A stretch of 64,000 bases of DNA, taken from Verrucomicrobiales bacterium (GTDB taxonomy: Bacteria > Verrucomicrobiota > Verrucomicrobiia > Limisphaerales > JAYPXF01). Numbering within the stretch: the stretch's first letter is position 1; every line of letters begins with the position of its first letter. The stretch is taken from NCBI GenBank assembly GCA_002715965.1, contig PBAL01000099.1, positions 1 through 64,000 on the forward strand. Reading direction: 5' to 3'. The position numbers and the translations under genes were made by a program. The notes under the pieces are model-generated. The model ran no database searches. It was not told where the DNA came from and saw only the letters and a list, made by a program, of their open reading frames with translations. Shown one piece after another: positions 18,272-26,781 of the stretch.

Positions 18272-19714
18272 ATGAAGATCCTGATCGCCAGTGCCGAGGT
18301 GCACCCCTTTTCCAAGACTGGCGGCCTGGCCGACATGGCGGCCGCTTTGGGAAAATCGCTTGCCGCCGAAGGCCATGAAGTCGGGATCGTGACGCCCCTT
18401 TATCAGGGAATTCGCGAGAAGTTTCCGAACTTGGAGCAACTGGATTACTCCGTAAACGCACCCATGAACGGCGTGTGGGAAAACGCCGGCATTGCCTCAC
18501 TCAATTACCGCGAGAACCTGAATATCTATTTCATCGATCATCCGGCTTACTACGATCGCCCGGCCCTATACGGAGAAAACAACACTGAGTATCTGGACAA
18601 CCCGAGACGCTTCGTTTTCTTTGCCAAGGCGGTCACCCATTTCGCGCGCTACTACCATTGGCAACCCGACATCGTCCATGTGCATGATTGGCAGGCGGGA
18701 TTGGTGCCGGTGTTCATGAAGCACCAGTCGCAATCGGAAGGCTGGGTTGCCCCGCGATCGGTTCTGACAATTCACAACCTTGCATACCAGGGGCACTACG
18801 AACGCGATCGGGCCTTCGATCTCACAAACCTGCCGGAGGAATTCTACAACCTTGACGGAATCGAATTTCACGACGGTGTGAACTGCCTCAAAGCGGCCAT
18901 AGTCTATTCCGACGCCATCACGACCGTCAGCCCTCGCTACGCCCGCGAAATCTGCACCATGACCTACGGTTGCAGCCTCGATCCAATTCTTCGCGAACGG
19001 CAGCAGCAGCTGACCGGCATTCTGAATGGGGTGGATTATGAAGACTGGAATACCACCGACAACGCACACCTCAATCATCATTACTCATCGCGCATGATGA
19101 AGGGCAAGCTGGCCAACAAACACGACTTGCAGGAAGAAATGGGCCTGCCCCAAAGCGATCAACCGCTCTTCGGAGTGGTTTCGCGGCTCGTTGATCAGAA
19201 AGGTGCGGACATAATCATTGGCGCCTTGATGGAGTTGATCACCAGCGGAATGCAATTCGTTCTGCTCGGAAGCGGGGATCCGGAACTCGAACGTGCGTTC
19301 AATGATCTGCAGAAGAAGTATCCGAGGAACATGGCCGTGCACATCGGCTTCGACCTTGGTTTGTCACACCGCATTGAGGCGGGTTCGGATTACTTCCTCA
19401 TGCCTTCGCGTTTTGAGCCCTGTGGCCTTAATCAGATGTACAGTCTTCGTTACGGCACGCTCCCAATCGTGCGCCGCACTGGCGGGCTCGATGATTCGGT
19501 GATCGATCCCACAGACGACATCGAAACGGCCAATGGCATCAAGTTCAACGAGTTCGCAGTGCGCGCTCTGGCGAAGGCGATGAAGAAAGCACTGGTTCTC
19601 TACGACAATCCAAAGCTGTTCCGAAAAATGCGGCTGAACGCGATGAACGCCGATTTCTCCTGGTCGCGCACCTGCAAGGAATACGAACGGGTTTACGAAT
19701 CCGTTCTCTCCTGA
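18272..19714 (+). CDS. glgA: Glycogen synthase (ADP-glucose type, GT5)
   Basis: The 480-residue protein is a complete bacterial glycogen synthase. The N-terminal AEVHPFSKTGGLADM loop binds ADP-glucose, VHVHDWQAGLVPVFM is the following GT5 motif, and the C-terminal SRFEPCGLNQMYSLRYGTLPIVRRTGGL carries the catalytic/acceptor Glu and the second glycine-rich loop. It extends alpha-1,4-glucan chains from ADP-glucose in the cytosol. ATG 18272 is preferred to the TTG one codon before. Position six bases after serS suggests an operon, an unusual partnership that probably reflects sharing of transcription only. No other glg genes are in the window. Confidence 0.95.
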   Translation: MKILIASAEVHPFSKTGGLADMAAALGKSLAAEGHEVGIVTPLYQGIREKFPNLEQLDYSVNAPMNGVWENAGIASLNYRENLNIYFIDHPAYYDRPALYGENNTEYLDNPRRFVFFAKAVTHFARYYHWQPDIVHVHDWQAGLVPVFMKHQSQSEGWVAPRSVLTIHNLAYQGHYERDRAFDLTNLPEEFYNLDGIEFHDGVNCLKAAIVYSDAITTVSPRYAREICTMTYGCSLDPILRERQQQLTGILNGVDYEDWNTTDNAHLNHHYSSRMMKGKLANKHDLQEEMGLPQSDQPLFGVVSRLVDQKGADIIIGALMELITSGMQFVLLGSGDPELERAFNDLQKKYPRNMAVHIGFDLGLSHRIEAGSDYFLMPSRFEPCGLNQMYSLRYGTLPIVRRTGGLDDSVIDPTDDIETANGIKFNEFAVRALAKAMKKALVLYDNPKLFRKMRLNAMNADFSWSRTCKEYERVYESVLS

Positions 19715-19792
19715 TGCCCTCAAAACGACCCACGTGTAGATATCGCGGTTTCGGGGATTGGGCTGCTGATTTTCGAGCGTGACAAGTTCCGT

Positions 19793-20569
19793 TCACAGCT
19801 CGAAAAGAGCGATCTCCGGACGGCAGTTGAAGCGGACATTTAGCATGAAGTATCCGACGCCTGAGGTGACGTACAGCGGGCCCGCCTTGGTCTCGAACCG
19901 CCCGAGATCGTATTTGCCGACACCTGTCGGCGTGATCAGCGGGCCGATAAATGGCACGCGCACCTGGCCGCCATGGGAATGACCGGCGAGGGCGAGTTGG
20001 GCGGAACCGGGTTGGAGTTTTTCGACCCACTTCGGGTAATGCAACAGTATCACGTGCTGGCGATTCGGATCTTCCGGTGGCGTGTAGGAGGCTTCGCAGG
20101 TGAGGCCGGTAATCCTCAGGTTGAGTTCATCGATGAGATGCCAATCATCCATGAGCCAGCGACCGCCGTTTTTGCGGAGCGATCGGCGCGGCAAAGAGAA
20201 GTCCATTCCAGCCCAGTAATCATGATTGCCCGGCACTCCGAAGAGGGGCGCGTTGATCTTCTCAAGCCCGGCCAGTGCAGAAGTGAGATGCTTCGTGTCT
20301 TCGACAATATCCCCGGTAAAACAGACAACATCCGGCTTGAGCGAATTGATCTTCTCCACCACCGATTCCAATGGCTCTTCGTCTCCCTTGTGATGCAGGT
20401 CGCTAAAATGAACGAGCCGGATCGTTGGATTCTCGGTCAGGCGAAAATGACGAACGGCCAGCCAGTTTGGCTCGATCAGGAAGCCATCCGCTGCGGCCGC
20501 AAACGGGGATGCCAAGACGGCCGCGCGAATGAAATGCCGGCGGTTGAGCTTGCGGGGCAAATTCTTCAT
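19793..20569 (-). CDS. Tat-exported metallophosphoesterase
   Basis: The 258-residue protein starts with a twin-arginine signal (LNRRHFIRAAVLASPFAAAA) and continues with a calcineurin-like phosphoesterase domain. Its metal motifs are in order: HFSDLHH, FTGDIVED, VPGNHDYW, LLHYP and ALAGHSHGGQ. This is the YaeI/YkuE-like group, some of which hydrolyse membrane lipids such as UDP-diacylglucosamine or phosphodiesters outside the cytoplasm; the substrate here is not known. ATG 20569 is chosen over an upstream TTG because it places the twin arginines correctly. A TATCGT hexamer ends nine bases upstream of the ATG with a TTGCTC 18 bases further out. Confidence 0.82.
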   Translation of the reverse strand: MKNLPRKLNRRHFIRAAVLASPFAAAADGFLIEPNWLAVRHFRLTENPTIRLVHFSDLHHKGDEEPLESVVEKINSLKPDVVCFTGDIVEDTKHLTSALAGLEKINAPLFGVPGNHDYWAGMDFSLPRRSLRKNGGRWLMDDWHLIDELNLRITGLTCEASYTPPEDPNRQHVILLHYPKWVEKLQPGSAQLALAGHSHGGQVRVPFIGPLITPTGVGKYDLGRFETKAGPLYVTSGVGYFMLNVRFNCRPEIALFEL

Positions 20570-20696
20570 CTCGCGGGAACGATACACACGCCGTTGTTCG
20601 GTGAGCAAGTGGCACGCCGACGGCGCAGGAGACTTTCTGGGATCTGATTTCGGATTCTCCTAAGCTCACGAAATCGAACCCGACGCCCAACAACTC

Positions 20697-21491
20697 TTGA
20701 GGGACCTGACCTGGGTGATTGCGTCTCCGCCACTTCTGCAACTCAGCGATGCACAGATTCCCGCCTCGTTCGATCCGCAGCAGGTGAATAGCGATCACCT
20801 GTTGGCGTTCTTTGCAGACCGATCCGAACATCGCGTGGGCCATTACTTCGAGAACTTGATTCACTACTGGCTGGTACACATTCGCGGAGTCGAGTTGCTG
20901 GCCCATCGCCAACCGGTGCATGACGGAGATCGGAGGCTCGGCGAGCTCGATTTCATATTCCGTGACGAGACCGGCCAACTCACGCATTGGGAAGTCGCTG
21001 TGAAGTTCTACCTTCAGTCCAAGACGAAGGGCGATCAATCGGCACAATTCCTTGGACCCAACACGTCCGACAGTCTCGAGCGAAAACTTGCGAGGATGCG
21101 CGACCATCAACTGCCGCTCAGCCGACTCATTTATCCTGAGATCGCGAAGCGGCAGGCGTTTGTGAAAGGTCGGATCTACTATCATCCAAGCGCGGATACG
21201 GATTCGTTGTCGTCCGATCTCTGCACCGGTCACCTGAGAGGAACGTGGTTACACGCGTACGAGCTTCAGTCGTATGTCGATTCGTTCCGTGCCGGGACAC
21301 AATTCTCGGAGTTGAAAAAGCCATTCTGGTTCACTCCAAGTGGCGAGCCGTCGCCGATTTCGAAAATGCCGGAACACGTTGATCGACAGATGGACGAACC
21401 TACCGTTCACAATGCGTTGTTTGACGAGAACGGCTTTGAATGCCAGCGGTTGTTTATCGTACCGGATTCTTGGCCATTTCTTGAACGGTGA
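20697..21491 (+). CDS. DUF1853 family protein, nuclease-fold-like
   Basis: The 264-residue product has the DUF1853 pattern: an RDLTWVIASPPLL opening, HYFENLIHYWL, then GELDFIFRD followed by WEVAVKFYLQ, and GPNTSDSLERKLARMRDHQLPLS. The ELDF ... EVAVKF pair resembles the acidic and lysine residues of PD-(D/E)XK nuclease folds, but no activity has been shown for the family that I know of. The start is uncertain: no ATG exists near the beginning, and I use the TTG at 20697, just before the conserved RDL segment, after an in-frame stop at 20661. The gene is divergent from the phosphoesterase. Confidence 0.75.
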   Translation: MRDLTWVIASPPLLQLSDAQIPASFDPQQVNSDHLLAFFADRSEHRVGHYFENLIHYWLVHIRGVELLAHRQPVHDGDRRLGELDFIFRDETGQLTHWEVAVKFYLQSKTKGDQSAQFLGPNTSDSLERKLARMRDHQLPLSRLIYPEIAKRQAFVKGRIYYHPSADTDSLSSDLCTGHLRGTWLHAYELQSYVDSFRAGTQFSELKKPFWFTPSGEPSPISKMPEHVDRQMDEPTVHNALFDENGFECQRLFIVPDSWPFLER

Positions 21492-21532
21492 GCCTTGTGA
21501 GGATGGTGATCTCGATCATCGTTGCGGGATGA

Positions 21533-21718
21533 ATGACCAAAGCGCAACCAATGTGCTTAGCCGAATGGTCGGTCTGGCGGCAGGATGACAACGGAACTCA
21601 AGTTCAGATCGAGTCAGGGCTCAGGCGCGAGGAGGCTGAGACAAAGGTCGCTGAGTTTGAGAAGCGTGGACACAAGCAGTTCTATTGGTGCCAGCCACAA
21701 CTGGCCCACCACTACTAA
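21533..21718 (+). CDS. 61-residue acidic small protein
   Basis: The ORF encodes a compact protein with a WSVWRQDDNGTQVQIESGL core, an EEAETKVAEFEKRGHKQ helix and a C-terminal FYWCQPQ. It reads like a small alpha/beta protein conserved in environmental bacteria, possibly related in shape to SPOR-like or DUF-type small folds, but I cannot name the family. Codon usage matches the neighbours. Its TAA (21716-21718) overlaps the TAG of the convergent alcohol dehydrogenase gene. Confidence 0.6.
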   Translation: MTKAQPMCLAEWSVWRQDDNGTQVQIESGLRREEAETKVAEFEKRGHKQFYWCQPQLAHHY

Positions 21719-22932
21719 ACCGCGTCGCCGTTGCCACGGGGCTCAAAACCCTTTTCGTAGAGTGTCTTGAAGTCAGATTCGCCAATTTCCCGGGGATTGA
21801 AATTGGCGGTCCATTGCTTGGCGGCTTCGCCTGCCAGCGCGGGAATGAGTTCTGCATCGGCGTCACACTCGCCGAGGGTAGGAGGCATGCCAGCTTGATT
21901 GAGGAGCGATTCGAGTCGGGCGATCAGGGCGTCAACCGCTGAATCCAGGCCGTCGGAGACGGTGGCGATTTCAGGGGCGGATGCGAGTTCTGCATACGCG
22001 CGTTTTGCGGCAGGTTCCTGGGAGTTAAAACGGACGACAAGTGGTAGCATCATGCCGACAGCAGTTCCGTGAATCGTGTTGAAGTGGGCAGTGAGCGGAT
22101 TGGCAGCAGAGTGGGCTGCGCCGAGCATGCTGTTTTCGATGGCCGTTCCGGCGAACGCTGCGCCGAGGAGCATGCGGCCGCGGGCTTCGACATCGTCTGG
22201 ATTTTGCAGGACGACGGGAAGACTGGTCGCACAAAGCTTGAATGCTTCGTGCGAATACATGATCGACAGCGGATTGCGCTTGCGCGTGACCGCGGTTTCC
22301 ACTGCGTGCGCGATTGCGTCGATACCGGTGTTTGCCGTAACCGCGGTGGGTTGCGAGATGGTCAGCAGCGGATCCAAGATGGCGACCTTGGCGGCTGCTT
22401 TGGGATCACCACAGGCCATCTTGGAATGCGTTTCTTCGTCGGCGATCAGAGCGAAGGACTGGCATTCACTTCCCGTGCCCGAAGTCGTCGGCACTGCGAT
22501 GAGTGGCAGCATGGGCTTGGTTGCCTTGCCGACGCCCCAGTAGTCCTTCATCTCTCCGCCATTGGTGAGAATGAAGTTGCAGCCTTTGGCCGTATCCATC
22601 GAGCTTCCACCTCCGAGCCCGATGATAAAGTCGATCTTCTCGGCTTGTGCGATCGCGAGGCAGTCGGCGACGTCCTTGGTGGTTGGGTTTTCGCGAACAC
22701 CGTCGTAGATCGCAAAGGGGATGTGAGCTTTGTTGAGTGCCTCCCGCGCATGATCGAGATGTCCGGCCTTCGCGATGCCGGGATCGGTGACGATCAATGC
22801 CTTCGTCGCACCGTGTTGCGCACAGAGTTCACCGAGCTGCTCAATGGTGTTGTTTCCAAAGACCAATCGCGTACGCGGCTGGTGATCGAAGACAGTCATT
22901 GGGCCGGGACCCGGTGGCAATTCGGCGTGCAT
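21715..22932 (-). CDS. Iron-containing alcohol dehydrogenase
   Basis: The 405-residue protein is a group III (Fe-ADH) dehydrogenase. It has an N-terminal NAD(P)-binding half with IGLGGGSSMDTAKG and PTTSGTGSECQSFA, and a metal half with HAVETAV, LGAAHSAANPLTAHFNTIHGTAVGMMLP supplying the His ligands of the divalent metal. It should interconvert an alcohol and an aldehyde in the cytosol. It follows an aldehyde dehydrogenase gene on the same strand, so the pair probably processes a common aldehyde. ATG 22932 is used; ATG 22899 (MTVFDHQ) or a TTG at 22968 are alternatives, none with a clear ribosome site. Confidence 0.87.
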   Translation of the reverse strand: MHAELPPGPGPMTVFDHQPRTRLVFGNNTIEQLGELCAQHGATKALIVTDPGIAKAGHLDHAREALNKAHIPFAIYDGVRENPTTKDVADCLAIAQAEKIDFIIGLGGGSSMDTAKGCNFILTNGGEMKDYWGVGKATKPMLPLIAVPTTSGTGSECQSFALIADEETHSKMACGDPKAAAKVAILDPLLTISQPTAVTANTGIDAIAHAVETAVTRKRNPLSIMYSHEAFKLCATSLPVVLQNPDDVEARGRMLLGAAFAGTAIENSMLGAAHSAANPLTAHFNTIHGTAVGMMLPLVVRFNSQEPAAKRAYAELASAPEIATVSDGLDSAVDALIARLESLLNQAGMPPTLGECDADAELIPALAGEAAKQWTANFNPREIGESDFKTLYEKGFEPRGNGDAV

Positions 22933-22974
22933 CGTTCTATGGACTGAGACCGTCGCGAGTGTGTTCAAACCCGA

Positions 22975-24411
22975 TCAGTCGGCGATTTCGATCGAACGAC
23001 GCTTGTAGAGGAACTCGAACATATTGCCCTCATGCGGTTGATCCCAGGAGATCTGCATGGTTGGCACGGGACCGAGGTTCAGACGATCGACGAGATTGGT
23101 TTCCATGAGCTGGCCGCGAAATTCCTCGTCCTTGGTGATCGCACTGACGATCAACGAAGGCCCGATCTTGTCGAGCATTTCGGCTTGAGGAATCTCAACG
23201 ACGCTGACGTAGGGGAAGAGGAATTCGCGGTTGTAGAGCGGGTGTTCGGTGGATTCGCAGTAGATCACTGTCGGGCGGAGGAACAGGCCACGATCGTCGT
23301 CAACCTTGCGATCGCCATCGCGGTAATTCGCGGTCATTTCTTCGCAACCGGGCGTGTCCAGATCGGCTTCGATCGCGCTGTCGATCCACTCCGCCATCTT
23401 GGGATTGGCAAAGCCGGACAGACGGGCATTTTCGTCCTCAGCGGTTGTCGGGGCAATTGGACCCAGCTTCTTGGCCAGCGCGTCTGCGATCTCGCGGCCG
23501 TATTTTGGAACGACGATTGCGGAAGCGTTGATGCAGCTGCGGCCGCCGTTGGCCGTCGCGCTCAGGTCCATGAGATCGATATGTTGTTCCCAGTTTTCAA
23601 TCTCGTCTTCGCCGATGAGGATTTTGCTGAAGCCGGGACCATGGCATTGCACACCGGGATTGCCGGCGTATTTGTCGGTGGTGCTCTTGTCGCCAAAGAT
23701 CAACGCGCGCCCGCAGACGTTCAGAATTTCACCGGCGCCTTCGTGATCGGTCGGGTAGAAACCAAACGCGGCTTCCGGAATTCCTGCCTTGATAAGCGCC
23801 TGGATCAGGCGGTACGGCGTCCACGGTTCTTCCCGGCCAGGCTTGATGACAACCGGATACTTGAGCGGTACGGCGGGAAGCCAAAGGGAGTTCACGGCGG
23901 GTGAATTGCTTGGCATCACCAGGCCAAGCGCCTTCGCGTTCGGATAGAAGCAGCAACGCGCTCCGCCTTGTTCGCCCATGCCGGTGTCGATGATTGAATG
24001 ATCCAGCCCGCGGGTGAGGCCGTTGAGGATCAACTTCATGTTGGTCAACGCGAAGTGGATCTTCTTCATGTTCATCCGCACCATGTTGTGTGGAAGGCCG
24101 CTGGTGGAGGAGAGTGTCTTCACATACTCATCCGCGGATTGGGTGTGGCCCTTGTCACCGAGCGGAAGCGTGCCGTTGAGGAATTCCTCGCCGGCCTTGG
24201 CGCAAAGCTCGATCAATTCGTCGACTGTGAATTTCTTGAGGGCATCGCGCGACTTGTCGATCTTGCGCATGTCCTTGCGGATGATGCCCGCGTTGATCGT
24301 GCTCACCTGGGCGAGCACTTCACCGTCGGCATGACGCGCGACGTCTGTTTTATCCAGACTCTCATAAGTCCGGCCCAACCGAAGCACAGGTATGTGTGCG
24401 AGTTCTTCCAT
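22975..24411 (-). CDS. Aldehyde dehydrogenase family protein lacking the usual general-base Glu
   Basis: The 478-residue protein has the ALDH fold: VVIKPGREEPWTP for cofactor binding and a catalytic Cys293 in ANGGRSCINAS. The segment that in hydrolytic ALDHs reads E-L-GGK with the general-base Glu is here CHGPGFSK (256-263), so that Glu is absent. CoA-acylating ALDHs also lack it, making an acyl-CoA product possible, but the sequence does not decide this. AAGGAAAG just upstream of ATG 24411 is a good ribosome site. The preceding gene stops at the base directly before this ATG, and Fe-ADH follows 42 bases after the stop, so all three should be one operon. Confidence 0.82.
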   Translation of the reverse strand: MEELAHIPVLRLGRTYESLDKTDVARHADGEVLAQVSTINAGIIRKDMRKIDKSRDALKKFTVDELIELCAKAGEEFLNGTLPLGDKGHTQSADEYVKTLSSTSGLPHNMVRMNMKKIHFALTNMKLILNGLTRGLDHSIIDTGMGEQGGARCCFYPNAKALGLVMPSNSPAVNSLWLPAVPLKYPVVIKPGREEPWTPYRLIQALIKAGIPEAAFGFYPTDHEGAGEILNVCGRALIFGDKSTTDKYAGNPGVQCHGPGFSKILIGEDEIENWEQHIDLMDLSATANGGRSCINASAIVVPKYGREIADALAKKLGPIAPTTAEDENARLSGFANPKMAEWIDSAIEADLDTPGCEEMTANYRDGDRKVDDDRGLFLRPTVIYCESTEHPLYNREFLFPYVSVVEIPQAEMLDKIGPSLIVSAITKDEEFRGQLMETNLVDRLNLGPVPTMQISWDQPHEGNMFEFLYKRRSIEIAD

Positions 24412-25779
24412 CTATCTTTCCTTTTCTATCAACAAGGTCGGCAACAATTTCGCTTCCTCGGACCCGACTTCATCCGGGAAGACAATCTTGACGGTGTGGA
24501 TGTTGTAATCCTTCCACCGATCCTGCGCGAGTATCCAGTCCTTCACGAATTCACCAACGGTGAGTCGCGAATCCTCGCGGACCATTTTCAAATATTCCGG
24601 CGTGCTGGAGTTGACCCAGAAACGCTTGCTCAACGAACGCTCCAGCGCGTCCATCATTTCTTCTTCCACTCCGTCCCGCACGAAGAAACTGTCATTGCGC
24701 GTCTTGTGCATCTTGTCCGTATGAATGATCGGATCGTTGGGACGGAGCCGCGGAGTGGTGACCCAACAGATGCCATTTGTCACGCTGATTTCCCACTTGT
24801 CGCGCAGGCGGACAAAATACTGATAAGTGACGGGGACGCGGATTTCGGACTTCACCTCCATCAGATTCTTGTAGACGAAATCGGTCTGACTGATCTGTTC
24901 GCTGACCTTGAAGGACGCAACGTGCAGGTCGCCACCCTCGGTGCGCGAAAGTTCCGGGAGGGATGCGGTGAATGCCTCTGCGATTGGCGGGCGCTGGAGA
25001 AACGGGAAGACCTTGGCAGCCTTGTCGGCCCATTTTTCCACCTTCTCCGTCGCGAATTCCATCAGGTAGATCATCGCGCCAAAACACATCGCGATGAGGA
25101 CGAGGCAGAGTGCGAGCACGCCCAGTTTGCTGGCCTTGTTCGGAGGAGGAAGCAATGGTTCCTCCGGAGGTCGCGTTGGTTGAGGCGGTGTGCCGGGAGG
25201 CGTGTCAGGGGGTGAACTGAAAGCCGGTTCGGATGGTTGAGTTTGCTTCTGAGGCTGGCTCGCGCCGTGATCTGCGGTGGTGGCCTCCACGTCTATGACT
25301 TGTGCGCTTGCCGGTGATGGAGCCGGCGGAGGTTGTTGGGAAACTTGAGCAACCACTTGTGCGGGATTGGCCGAGGGCATGTTTCCCTGCCCCGAAAGCG
25401 CGCCGATCGGATTGGTCAGGAGATCTTTTCGTGAACGCCAGCGATCCATGCCCGCCCACGCCAGAAAAGCGACACCGATGGGCGTGCCGGCGATGGACGT
25501 CGGTATAGCTGCAAGGACGCCGAGCATCATGCTCTTGCCAATTGATTTGCCCCAACCGTCGTGGTTGGCATAGCGCTGGAGGAAGATGCCCGGGAAGAAG
25601 ACGGACAGAAAGCTCAGGGGAATGATGATGATCCAGGCGAAGACCGCCCAGTCGCCGAGGTTCCAAAGGTTGTCGACGACCAGCAACAGCAGCGCGGCCA
25701 AGGGGTGAACCGGTGGCGCGCCGGATCGTGGATCTGCCTGTGGATCAGACGTTTCCGGTTGATGCGGGGTATCGGACAT
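24412..25779 (-). CDS. Membrane protein with Pro-rich linker and C-terminal extracytoplasmic or cytosolic domain, unrecognised
   Basis: From ATG 25779 the product has 455 residues. Three hydrophobic segments lie at about residues 22-110, then a Pro/Gln-rich disordered stretch (about 130-215), a fourth membrane segment (KLGVLALCLVLIAMCFGAMIYL) and a folded domain of about 210 residues with many charged beta-type segments. The last domain faintly resembles DUF4230-like proteins, but I cannot assign it. The TAG stop directly abuts the ALDH start codon, implying translational coupling. The frame runs open to 25920 but the first 47 codons cross a repeat-like intergenic segment. Confidence 0.65.
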   Translation of the reverse strand: MSDTPHQPETSDPQADPRSGAPPVHPLAALLLLVVDNLWNLGDWAVFAWIIIIPLSFLSVFFPGIFLQRYANHDGWGKSIGKSMMLGVLAAIPTSIAGTPIGVAFLAWAGMDRWRSRKDLLTNPIGALSGQGNMPSANPAQVVAQVSQQPPPAPSPASAQVIDVEATTADHGASQPQKQTQPSEPAFSSPPDTPPGTPPQPTRPPEEPLLPPPNKASKLGVLALCLVLIAMCFGAMIYLMEFATEKVEKWADKAAKVFPFLQRPPIAEAFTASLPELSRTEGGDLHVASFKVSEQISQTDFVYKNLMEVKSEIRVPVTYQYFVRLRDKWEISVTNGICWVTTPRLRPNDPIIHTDKMHKTRNDSFFVRDGVEEEMMDALERSLSKRFWVNSSTPEYLKMVREDSRLTVGEFVKDWILAQDRWKDYNIHTVKIVFPDEVGSEEAKLLPTLLIEKER

Positions 25780-25855
25780 GATGCTTGTTAGAGCCTTGAG
25801 GCCAATCGAGAGTTTCAAACATCTCACCGAGAAATCGGCAGATTGGCGAGGTTTT

Positions 25856-25887
25856 AACCACAGATGGACGCAGACAACCACAGATGG
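25856..25887. repeat. Intergenic AACCACAGATGG direct repeat
   Basis: AACCACAGATGG occurs at 25856-25867 and again at 25876-25887, separated by eight bases. From memory, degenerate CCACAGATGGACGCAGA-type text is common between genes in Verrucomicrobia and creates spurious short ORFs. It is noncoding here. Confidence 0.55.
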
Positions 25888-25982
25888 CTCGTCTGGCAGA
25901 ATGGTCAGCTGGAAGAGCATGTTTACAACCTGGATTTCGATCTGCCAAGAGCTTGGGCAAACGGCAGCAACTTTGTGGTCGG

Positions 25983-26011
25983 TTGAAATTCCTCACGGGT
26001 CCGTCTAGGTT
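25983..26011 (+). promoter_or_regulatory. Candidate clpS promoter
   Basis: TTGAAA at 25983-25988, 17-base spacer, TAGGTT at 26006-26011. The clpS GTG is at 26018, six bases after the -10, so the mRNA would begin at or next to the start codon. Confidence 0.5.
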
Positions 26012-26017
26012 TTCCGG

Positions 26018-26314
26018 GTGCCGACGGAAACGGAAACAACACCGGTCATTGAGGATGAAACCAAGTCAAAGGCGGACTTGGATTCTGGTTTCCTGGTGAT
26101 CTGCTGGAACGATCCGGTGAACCTCATGGAATACGTCACGCACGTGTTTCAGGTCGTGTTTGGTTGGACGAAGCAGAAGGCCGAGGAACACATGTTGCAG
26201 GTCCATCAAAAGGGGAAGAGCGTTCTGATGCGCGAGACGATGGAACGCGCAGAGCATTATGTGCATCAACTGCAGCGCTACAGCCTCCACGCAACCATGG
26301 AGCGCGACCGTTGA
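26018..26314 (+). CDS. clpS: ATP-dependent Clp protease adaptor ClpS
   Basis: The 98-residue protein is a complete ClpS with a disordered 20-residue N-terminal tail. It delivers N-degron substrates (N-terminal Leu, Phe, Tyr, Trp) to the Clp AAA+ unfoldase. The pocket region reads ICWNDPVNLMEYVTHVF, with NDP where proteobacterial ClpS has NDD, and MLQVHQKGKSVL supplies the pocket His. The WNDPVNLM and C-terminal HATMERD features are those of actinobacterial ClpS. The start is a GTG at 26018 with no Shine-Dalgarno sequence. The TGA overlaps the TTG start of the next gene, so clpS, the DUF2017-like gene and aat form a coupled operon. Confidence 0.9.
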   Translation: MPTETETTPVIEDETKSKADLDSGFLVICWNDPVNLMEYVTHVFQVVFGWTKQKAEEHMLQVHQKGKSVLMRETMERAEHYVHQLQRYSLHATMERDR

Positions 26315-26781
26315 TCCTGCATTCTTCCAACGAACACCAACTGGTGTTCGGCATGAAATCGGGGGAGCAGCGGTTATTGGAACGCACGTTCGAACTTTAC
26401 CCGGTCATGCCTGCCGGCATCGCGCCTTTGAGCAAGTCGAGTGATCCCGAGGAGATGCAGGACGAACAGGATCTGTTGGACGAGTTGATGCGCGAATCCA
26501 AGGCGGAGAACCGACTGGAACTCATGAACTTCCTTCGTCGGCCCCGGCAGTTTGAAAAAGAAGAGGACGCATTGCTGCTGACCGTGAAGAAATCCGAGGT
26601 CAATTGGCTTTTGGAAATCGTGAATGAAATCCGCGTTGGACTTTGGTACAAACTGGGCCAACCCGATCCGGAGGAAGACGAGGTTCCTTCTGAAACTGCG
26701 CATCTCGAAGACTGGATCTCGATGGAATACTGCGCCGACCTCCAGGCGCGTCTGCTGTTCACCCTCACCGATCCGAAGTGA
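26311..26781 (+). CDS. DUF2017-like protein between clpS and aat
   Basis: The 156-residue protein starts at a TTG that overlaps the clpS stop (TTGA). It has an N-terminal strand segment (MILHSSNEHQLVFGMK), an acidic middle (EEMQDEQDLLDELMRES) and a helical end with VKKSEVNWLLEIVNEIRVGLWYKLG, which matches the W...NdiRL.LG pattern of DUF2017. In Actinobacteria a DUF2017 gene commonly follows clpS. This neighbourhood supports the call, though identity is modest. It probably works with ClpS or the N-degron pathway; no mechanism is known to me. Its TGA overlaps the aat GTG start by four bases. Confidence 0.7.
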   Translation: MILHSSNEHQLVFGMKSGEQRLLERTFELYPVMPAGIAPLSKSSDPEEMQDEQDLLDELMRESKAENRLELMNFLRRPRQFEKEEDALLLTVKKSEVNWLLEIVNEIRVGLWYKLGQPDPEEDEVPSETAHLEDWISMEYCADLQARLLFTLTDPK

